From contig JAKQKF010000268.1 in NCBI GenBank assembly GCA_029560815.1, positions 1 to 19,495 on the forward strand: DNA of 19,495 bases, written 5' to 3'. The notes beneath the pieces are model-generated. The model was not told the DNA's origin. It made no database searches and saw only the letters and a list, made by a program, of their open reading frames with translations. Made by a program: the position numbers and the translations under genes. Source of the DNA: a bacterium. GTDB taxonomy: Bacteria > KSB1 > UBA2214. This document shows, piece by piece, positions 14,127 through 19,495 of this stretch; within the stretch, counting starts at the first letter, position 1; each line of letters opens with the position of its first letter.

Positions 14127-16520
14127 GTGAAAGTTACCCTCAGCTGGCTCAAGGAATATGTCGATATCTCCCTTTCTGTGCAGGAATTGGCCCATACCCT
14201 GACCATGTCGGGTCTGGAGGTTGAATCGATCGAGGAGGTGGCGCGTCCTTTCAGCGGCATCGTCGTCGGCCGGATTCTTGAATGTGCTTCGCATCCCGGA
14301 GCTGACAAACTGCAAATCTGCCGGGTGGATGCCGGCAGGGGAGAGACGCTGAGTGTTGTCTGTGGTGCTCCCAATGCCCGCGCAGGCCTGCTCGTTCCCC
14401 TGGCCCTGCCGGGAGCCCGCCTTGGCGAAGGAATGACTGTCGAACTGCGTGAAATCCGTGGCATCGCCAGCAGCGGGATGCTTTGTTCCGAAGCGGAACT
14501 GGGATTGACCGAGCGCAGTGAGGGGCTGATGCTCCTCGATGAGAACGCCAGGCCCGGGCAGGATCTGGCTGAGTGGCTGGGTGAGACCGATTATGTCATC
14601 GACGTATTCATCACGCCGAATCGTCCCGATTGTCTCAGTGTGATCGGGCTGGCGCGGGAGATCGCTGCGGCGACGCGTGCTCCCCTGCGTATCCCTGCGG
14701 CCAGGATCGATGCAGCGGCCGACGGCGCGGCGCCCAAAATCGCCGTCACCATTAAAACTCCCGCTTTGTGCCCGCGCTATTCCGGACGCTATCTCGAAAC
14801 TGTCCACATCGCACCCTCTCCTTTCTGGTTGGCCTACCGGCTGCACCACGCCGGCATGCGCGCGATCAACAATATCGTCGATATCACCAACTACAGCATG
14901 CTCGAAAACGGGCATCCCCTGCACGCTTTCGATGCCGCCCGCATCGAAGGCCAGCAAATCATTGTGCGCGGTGCCATAGCTGGCGAACATTTCACCACCC
15001 TGGACGGAAAAGAACATCTACTCGAAGCCGACACCTGTCTCATCTGCGATGGCACCCGGCCGGTCGCGTTGGCGGGTATCATGGGCGGCCTGAATTCTGA
15101 GGTTGAGGTGGAGACACGCACCCTCTTTCTCGAGAGCGCCTATTTCGAACCCACCGGTATCCGCAGATCGAGCAAACGGCTGGCGATATCGACCGAATCC
15201 TCCAAACGTTTCGAACGCGGAGCCAACCCCAACGGAACCCTTTATGCCCTCGACCGGGCCGCCCTCCTCATGCAGGAACTGGCCGGCGCCACTGTGGTCG
15301 GGCAGGCCGTGGATGTCTACCCTTCAGCGATCGCCCCTGCGGTGATCACTCTTTCCCTGGATCATATCAGTCGCCTGATCGGCGCGGAGCTCTCCGCCGC
15401 GGAGATCGTGAGCATCCTGACCAGCCTGGAGATCGGCTGCGTCGAGGAGAAGCCGGGCAGTTTTTCCTGTACCATTCCGACTTTCAGGCCAGACCTCACC
15501 CGGCCGGTGGATCTCATCGAGGAGATCGCGCGCGTATACGGATTTGACCGGATCCCCTTCGCCCGCACGGTGCTTCTCGACCAGTCCCAGGAGCCCAATC
15601 CCCGCGTCACCTTTCACGACCAGGTGCGTCAACTCCTGGCCGGCTACGGCCTGCGCGAGACGCTTTCTCTCAGCATGGTATCGCCACAGGCTGCAGCGCC
15701 CTTTTTGCCGGAGGGCTGTGCGCTGGTGGAACTGCTCAACCCGCTCAGCACGGAGTGGTCGGTTTTTCGCACCAATCTGCTCATCTCGCTGCTTCACAAT
15801 GCCGCCTACAATCGCAACCGGCAGATGCCCAATCTGCGTTTATTTGAGACTGGCAGCGCCGCATGGAGACGCCAGGGGGCTATCGTAGAGACCAAACAAA
15901 TCGCTTCGCTGCTGGTTGGGGAGACCGGGCTGCCCACGTGGTACGCACGGCCGCGCCGGTTCGATTTCTATGATATTAAAGGGATCGTACTCGCTCTTCT
16001 CGATACGCTGGGGTTGAAAGAGATCACCCTGGGTACGGCACCTGGTTCATTTTGGGGGCAGGAGAGCGCCGGCCTCTATCTGGAGAAAACGTTTCTCGGC
16101 AGCTTCGGCCGGCTCGATGAAGAACTGGTCCAGTCTTTCAAAATCAAGACGCCTGATGTTTTCGGCTTTTTACTTGATTTCGATCTGGTTTACAAGCATC
16201 GGCAGGCGAAACGCCGTTTTGAGGCGATTCCCAAATTCCCGCTCGTGCCCTTTGATATCGCGCTCCTTCTCGATGTCGACACGCCGGTCGGAGAGGTAGT
16301 GGCGGCCATTCGCAAAGCGGGTGGAGAGCACCTCGTAAGTGTCCATCTGTTCGATTATTATCAGGGCGAGCAGGTACCGCAGGGTAAAAAAAGTGTCGCT
16401 TTTTCATTGAATTTTTGTTCTAAAGAGCGTACATTAGGTGTAGAGGAGGTCGAGCGCGATGTTGCCGATATCCTCAAACAACTATCCGTGCAATTTGGAG
16501 CGGTATTACGGCCGCGTTAG
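14127..16520 (+). CDS. pheT: Phenylalanyl-tRNA synthetase beta subunit
   Basis: A 797-residue protein, normal length for the family, with a GTG start (VKVTLSWLKEYVDI). Domains in order: an EMAPII-like tRNA-binding OB fold (about 40-150, VGRILECASHPGADKLQICRV), the B3/B4 editing domain that hydrolyses Tyr-tRNA(Phe) (about 205-390), the B5 DNA-binding-like fold (about 405-475), a catalytic-like core, and the C-terminal FDX-ACB anticodon-binding domain (about 700-797). The GTG has GGA a few bases upstream; no better start is visible and the conserved N-terminus begins there. It forms the heterotetramer with the adjacent PheS. Confidence 0.97.
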   Translation: MKVTLSWLKEYVDISLSVQELAHTLTMSGLEVESIEEVARPFSGIVVGRILECASHPGADKLQICRVDAGRGETLSVVCGAPNARAGLLVPLALPGARLGEGMTVELREIRGIASSGMLCSEAELGLTERSEGLMLLDENARPGQDLAEWLGETDYVIDVFITPNRPDCLSVIGLAREIAAATRAPLRIPAARIDAAADGAAPKIAVTIKTPALCPRYSGRYLETVHIAPSPFWLAYRLHHAGMRAINNIVDITNYSMLENGHPLHAFDAARIEGQQIIVRGAIAGEHFTTLDGKEHLLEADTCLICDGTRPVALAGIMGGLNSEVEVETRTLFLESAYFEPTGIRRSSKRLAISTESSKRFERGANPNGTLYALDRAALLMQELAGATVVGQAVDVYPSAIAPAVITLSLDHISRLIGAELSAAEIVSILTSLEIGCVEEKPGSFSCTIPTFRPDLTRPVDLIEEIARVYGFDRIPFARTVLLDQSQEPNPRVTFHDQVRQLLAGYGLRETLSLSMVSPQAAAPFLPEGCALVELLNPLSTEWSVFRTNLLISLLHNAAYNRNRQMPNLRLFETGSAAWRRQGAIVETKQIASLLVGETGLPTWYARPRRFDFYDIKGIVLALLDTLGLKEITLGTAPGSFWGQESAGLYLEKTFLGSFGRLDEELVQSFKIKTPDVFGFLLDFDLVYKHRQAKRRFEAIPKFPLVPFDIALLLDVDTPVGEVVAAIRKAGGEHLVSVHLFDYYQGEQVPQGKKSVAFSLNFCSKERTLGVEEVERDVADILKQLSVQFGAVLRPR

Positions 16521-16532
16521 GACGAGGTTCAA

Positions 16533-16826
16533 GTGGATAAAAACATTTTGGATATTCTGGAAGAACGCATCCAGTATGCGCTCGGACTAATTTCGGAAAT
16601 GCAGAAGAAGAATTTGTTGTTAGAGCAGGAGAACAGCGATTTGAAGACACGTCTTGCCGAGCAGGGTCTTGAGCTCGACCAGACGCGTCAGCAATTCAAC
16701 GAACAGAACAGCCGCGCCGAGCAGGAGATGCTGATCAAGTATCGGGAGACCGAAGATCGCCTGCGCGAGCGTGTACAGAACATGCTGCTCAAGCTCGATG
16801 AGTTGAAATCTTTTGAAAATCGCTAA
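16533..16826 (+). CDS. zapB: ZapB-like coiled-coil cell division protein
   Basis: A 97-residue protein, GTG start with GAGG about 7 nt upstream. Almost its whole length is predicted coiled coil by eye (heptad-like Leu/Ile with Glu, Gln, Lys, Arg), in the style of ZapB, which bridges ZapA at the Z ring to the chromosome terminus. Sequence identity of small coiled coils is weak evidence; the position between pheT and zapA is the main argument. It could instead be an unrelated small coiled-coil protein. Confidence 0.65.
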   Translation: MDKNILDILEERIQYALGLISEMQKKNLLLEQENSDLKTRLAEQGLELDQTRQQFNEQNSRAEQEMLIKYRETEDRLRERVQNMLLKLDELKSFENR

Positions 16827-16888
16827 GTTACAGTCGGAGTTTCCAACGCGACTTGAGCTGCTTGATGAGCCTATTCAGGCCTACTTTC

Positions 16889-17209
16889 ATGATTGATGAG
16901 AAAAACATCCTCAGAGTCAATATTTTTGGAACGGATTATCCGCTCAAAGTTAGCGCCAATGTGGAGTATGTGCAGCGCATCGCCGAATATGTCGATCAAA
17001 AGATGCACGAAGTTCAGACGGCCAAGCCCAATCGTCCCCTGCACCAGATCGCCATTCTGGCTGCCCTGAACATCGCCGATGAGCTGCTGCAGCAGCGGGA
17101 ATTATCCAAAAAAAAGCTCACTTCATTTGAGGATCGGGTCAGATTGTTGACCCATCAGTTTGACATCGATATCCAGGAACTCATGGAGGAAGGCAAGAAA
17201 GGCGTTTGA
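16889..17209 (+). CDS. zapA: Cell division protein ZapA
   Basis: A 106-residue protein from ATG 16889. It has the ZapA N-terminal beta part (NILRVNIFGTDYPLKVSANVEYVQRIAEYVDQKMHEV, quoted here only by its start NILRVNIFGTDYPL) and the conserved helix IAILAALNIADELLQ, followed by a C-terminal coiled coil. ZapA binds and bundles FtsZ filaments at midcell. An in-frame TTG at 16853 would add 12 residues that do not match the family, and the family-typical length favours 16889, though its Shine-Dalgarno is weak. It lies 62 nt after the zapB-like gene and is followed by a structured RNA candidate. Confidence 0.87.
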   Translation: MIDEKNILRVNIFGTDYPLKVSANVEYVQRIAEYVDQKMHEVQTAKPNRPLHQIAILAALNIADELLQQRELSKKKLTSFEDRVRLLTHQFDIDIQELMEEGKKGV

Positions 17210-17213
17210 GCTG

Positions 17214-17235
17214 TCCTGCCCTTTGCGGGGCCGGA
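17214..17235 (+). terminator. Hairpin just after zapA
   Basis: TCC and GCCC (17214-17221) pair with GGGC and GGA (17228-17235) across one mismatch, with a 6-nt loop. The nearest T run is about 13 nt further (17249-17255), so this is a poor intrinsic terminator. It could be a 3'-end or processing hairpin for zapA mRNA. Confidence 0.3.
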
Positions 17236-17257
17236 TACATTCATTTGGTTTTTTTCT

Positions 17258-17386
17258 AAAACCCAGCTGTCAAGAGTCCAGTTGGAAATTCCGCGGATGG
17301 AGCACTGCTTCCTGCTGAAGGTGCGCCACGGGAGTTTCCCGTCTAATTTACCATAAAATGGATTCTTGACAACCCTGGGTTTTTTC
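17258..17386 (+). ncRNA. ssrS: Probable 6S-like RNA between zapA and rny
   Basis: A fold of about 128 nt. Closing stem: AAAACCCAG (17258-17266) with CTGGGTTTT (17375-17383), a 1x3 internal loop, then 13 bp formed by TGTCAAGAGTCCA and TGGATTCTTGACA. Inside is a large asymmetric bubble. Its 3' side can make a small CGGGA/TCCCG hairpin (17329-17341), a feature described for 6S central bubbles. The apical hairpin pairs TGG-GCAC-CTTC with GAAG-GTGC-CCA. It ends in a six-T run before the rny Shine-Dalgarno. 6S RNA mimics an open promoter and binds sigma70 RNA polymerase, and its gene commonly follows zapA. Shorter than the usual 180 nt, it might be a compact class. Alternatively it is a rny leader attenuator. 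Confidence 0.52.
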
Positions 17387-17400
17387 GTTCCGGAGGGTAA

Positions 17401-18963
17401 ATGAATACTTATTTGCTTATTTTCACAGACATTGCCAGTGCGGTGGTGGGCTTGGTGGCCGGCTGGATGATTTCCCGCCATATCGGCCGGGGCAAGGTGA
17501 CCGACGCAGAAAAAACAGCGGAAAAAATTCTCCTCGACGCCCAAAAAGAGGCCGATAATCTCAAGAAAGAGAAAACGCTCGAAGCCAAGGATGAGATATT
17601 CAAGCTACGTCAGAACCTTGAAAATGAGATCAAGCTGCGCCGCAGCGATTTGCAAAAGACGGAAAACAAGCTCACTGCGCGCGAACTGAACCTCGACCGG
17701 CGCCATGATCTGCTCACTACCAGGGAAAAAGAGCTGGATGAGTCCGAAAGCAATCTGAAGGGGAGGGAGGAGCGCGTCCAGAAGCGGGAGGGAGAGCTCG
17801 ATGATTTGATGGAGGAGCAGAATCGGCGTCTCGAGAAGGTTAGCGGGATCTCCAACGAGGAGGCCAAGCGCATCCTGATGCAGAACCTCGTCGAAAAAGC
17901 CAAACAGGAGGCCGCGCAGTCGGTCAAGGAGATCAAGGATCGCGCCCGCCAGCAGGCCAATCGCGAGGCCAAGGAGATCATCATTCAGGCGATCCAGCGC
18001 ACCGCCGCCAACCACTCCACCGAAACCACTGTCTCGGTCGTCAATCTCCCCAGCGACGAGATGAAAGGGCGCATCATCGGCCGTGAGGGGCGCAACATCC
18101 GCTCATTCGAAAGCGCCACCGGCGTCGAGGTGATCGTGGATGATACGCCCGAGGCGGTAGTCCTTTCCGGCTTTGATCCTTTCCGCCGTGAAGTGGCGCG
18201 CATCTCCCTTGAGCGGCTGGTTATCGACGGCCGCATTCACCCCACACGCATCGAAGAGGTAGTCGAAAAGACCAAACTGGAGATGGAGGAAAAACTGGTC
18301 GAGGAGGGCGAAAAGGCTCTTATGGAATGCGGCATCGCCAGCATGCACATCGAACTGGTGAAGCTGCTCGGCAAGCTCAACTACCGCACCAGCTATGGCC
18401 AGAATGTCCTCCAGCATGCCATCGAGGTTTCCTATCTGACCGGCCTGATGGCCGCCACCCTGGGGCTGGACGGGAACCTGGCCAAGCGCGCCGGTCTGCT
18501 CCACGATATCGGCAAGGCAATCGACCGCTATACCGACGGCACCCATACCCAGATCGGCCTCGAGATCGCCAAAAAGTATGGTGAAGGACCCATCGTCCAG
18601 AACGCCATCGCAGCGCATCACGAAGACGTCGAAATCATCTCACCAATCTCGGTTCTGGTCCAGGCGTCCGATGCCGTCAGCGGCTCCCGACCCGGGGCGC
18701 GCCGTGAGACTCTCGAGACCTACATCAAGCGCCTCGACGGCCTCGAAGGGCTGGCCAAATCCTTCGCCGGCGTCGGCAAGGCTTATGCCATACAGGCCGG
18801 ACGCGAAATCCGCGTCATGGTCGAGCACGACAAGATCGATGACGCCATGTCCGAACAGCTGGCGACCGACATCGCCGAGAAAATCCAGAACGACATGGAG
18901 TATCCCGGCCAGATCAAGGTGACCGTGATCCGCGAGTACCGCGCCATCGATTACGCCAAGTAG
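17401..18963 (+). CDS. rny: Ribonuclease Y
   Basis: A 520-residue membrane-anchored endoribonuclease that initiates mRNA decay. One N-terminal membrane segment (about 5-25), a long charged coiled coil (about 30-205), a KH RNA-binding domain with [12 protein letters not shown] (about 222-233), and an HD domain with [10 protein letters not shown] (His/Asp about 368-369) for metal-dependent catalysis. The end [23 protein letters not shown] is the family's signature tail. Length is exactly typical. GGAGGG lies 5 nt before the ATG and immediately after the T run of the upstream RNA fold. ymdB follows, as in Bacillus. Confidence 0.97.
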   Translation: MNTYLLIFTDIASAVVGLVAGWMISRHIGRGKVTDAEKTAEKILLDAQKEADNLKKEKTLEAKDEIFKLRQNLENEIKLRRSDLQKTENKLTARELNLDRRHDLLTTREKELDESESNLKGREERVQKREGELDDLMEEQNRRLEKVSGISNEEAKRILMQNLVEKAKQEAAQSVKEIKDRARQQANREAKEIIIQAIQRTAANHSTETTVSVVNLPSDEMKGRIIGREGRNIRSFESATGVEVIVDDTPEAVVLSGFDPFRREVARISLERLVIDGRIHPTRIEEVVEKTKLEMEEKLVEEGEKALMECGIASMHIELVKLLGKLNYRTSYGQNVLQHAIEVSYLTGLMAATLGLDGNLAKRAGLLHDIGKAIDRYTDGTHTQIGLEIAKKYGEGPIVQNAIAAHHEDVEIISPISVLVQASDAVSGSRPGARRETLETYIKRLDGLEGLAKSFAGVGKAYAIQAGREIRVMVEHDKIDDAMSEQLATDIAEKIQNDMEYPGQIKVTVIREYRAIDYAK

Positions 18964-18974
18964 GAACAAAATGC

Positions 18975-19003
18975 TTGTGAATTTGCCGGAAACGGCGTAT
19001 ATT
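18975..19003 (+). promoter_or_regulatory. Candidate promoter in front of ymdB
   Basis: TTGTGA (18975-18980), 17-nt spacer, TATATT (18998-19003). If used, transcription would start near 19010, only about 4 nt before the GTG and after the AAGG Shine-Dalgarno (19004-19007), giving a nearly leaderless mRNA. It may be coincidental, since ymdB can also be read from rny. Confidence 0.3.
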
Positions 19004-19013
19004 AAGGCCACAA

Positions 19014-19495
19014 GTGAGCACAAAGTCCTTTAATATACTTTTTATCGCCGACATCGTCGGCAAACCGGGAATGGATGCCCTCGCCGGTCTGCTGCCGGGC
19101 CTCAAGAAGAGTCACAATGTTGATTTCTGCATCGCCAACGGCGAGAATGCGGACGGAGGCAACGGACTCACCGAGGCCCTGGCGCGGCAGCTATTCTCAT
19201 TGGGCGTGGATGTGATCACCGGCGGCAACCACACCTGGGGAAATGCGCAGTTCCGCCTCTATCTCGACAACAGCCAGAAAGTGCTGCGGCCGCTGAATTA
19301 CCCGCCGCAGGCCCCGGGCCATGGCTCGGTTATCGCCATGTCCGCGCGCCAGATCCCGGTTGCGGTCCTTAACCTGCAGGGCAGGACTTTTATGTATCCG
19401 ATCGACTGCCCTTTCAGGACCGGACATGAAGAGGTGATGCGACTGCGCGAGAAAGCGTCCATCATCCTGATCGATTTCCACGCCGAGGCCACCGC
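19014..19495 (+). CDS. ymdB: YmdB-family metallophosphoesterase (partial, N-terminal 160 residues)
   Basis: Open frame from GTG 19014 to the right edge without a stop. Family motifs are all present: ADIVGKPG with Asp13, NGENADGGNG with Glu44 and Asn45, GGNHTWGN with Asn72 and His73, the LQGRTFM segment and DFHAEAT with His156. This is the dinuclear-metal site of the YmdB 2',3'-cyclic-nucleotide phosphodiesterases, which in Bacillus influence biofilm and motility choice. AAGG lies 6 nt upstream of the GTG. It sits 50 nt after rny, its usual partner. The family is about 260 residues, so about 100 are outside the window. Confidence 0.94.
   Translation, partial: MSTKSFNILFIADIVGKPGMDALAGLLPGLKKSHNVDFCIANGENADGGNGLTEALARQLFSLGVDVITGGNHTWGNAQFRLYLDNSQKVLRPLNYPPQAPGHGSVIAMSARQIPVAVLNLQGRTFMYPIDCPFRTGHEEVMRLREKASIILIDFHAEAT

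Noticed and set aside
13374..15017. 547-residue minus-strand ORF
   Set aside because: Complete shadow of pheS and pheT, which have full family motifs on the plus strand; no recognisable domain in the shadow.
17281..17340. Signal recognition particle RNA in the zapA-rny gap
   Set aside because: The conserved SRP tip motif (GGAAGGAAGCAGCC-like with GGTCAGG) is absent, and the large central bubble does not fit the SRP rod.

Overview
The window is about 19.5 kb of bacterial chromosome, moderately GC-rich by eye. It carries an alternative complex III respiratory locus, non-CCA-encoding tRNA genes and the thrS-infC-rpmI-rplT-pheS-pheT-zapB-zapA-rny-ymdB translation/division block. I infer a Gram-negative of the FCB (Bacteroidota/Chlorobiota/Calditrichota/KSB1) neighbourhood from the ActA/ActB genes and this gene order. 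No taxonomic marker in the window proves it.

Region 1 (1-2035, minus strand) is the start of an alternative complex III operon: actA, a pentaheme cytochrome c with a membrane anchor, then actB overlapping it by 4 nt and running off the left edge. A good promoter (TTGCAG-N17-TATATT) lies upstream. Region 2 (2284-4014, plus) is a divergently transcribed, divergent GT5 glycogen/starch-synthase-like gene. Region 3 (4093-8829) is a tight operon: an MrfA/YprA-type helicase with a C-terminal four-Cys site, an MrfB/YprB-type DEDDh exonuclease, and an AlaX-type Ala-tRNA editing protein. mrfAB is the DNA-repair pair described in Bacillus subtilis; its fusion into an operon with alaX is the unexpected part. 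A tRNA-Ala(GGC) follows alaX by 41 nt.

Region 4 (8871-9919) is an RNA-gene island: tRNA-Ala(GGC) with a strong terminator; a small minus-strand four-Cys ORF converging on that terminator; a tRNA-Gly(GCC)-Cys(GCA)-Leu(TAA) operon with its own promoter and terminator; then tRNA-Val(GAC). Region 5 (10017-17209) is thrS, infC (starting at an unusual AUU codon), rpmI, rplT, pheS, pheT, a zapB-like coiled-coil gene and zapA. The 191-nt gap after zapA holds a long-stem, large-bubble RNA fold that I interpret as a probable 6S-like RNA. Region 6 (17401-19495) is rny (RNase Y) and the start of ymdB, the usual partner of rny.

Most genes are ordinary and well recognised. The items most worth a second look are the mrfA-mrfB-alaX-tRNA-Ala arrangement, the 6S-like RNA between zapA and rny, the small Cys4 protein in the tRNA island, and the recurring TTGC-type -35 / TATATT promoter pattern. 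I saw no insertion sequence, CRISPR array or prophage.
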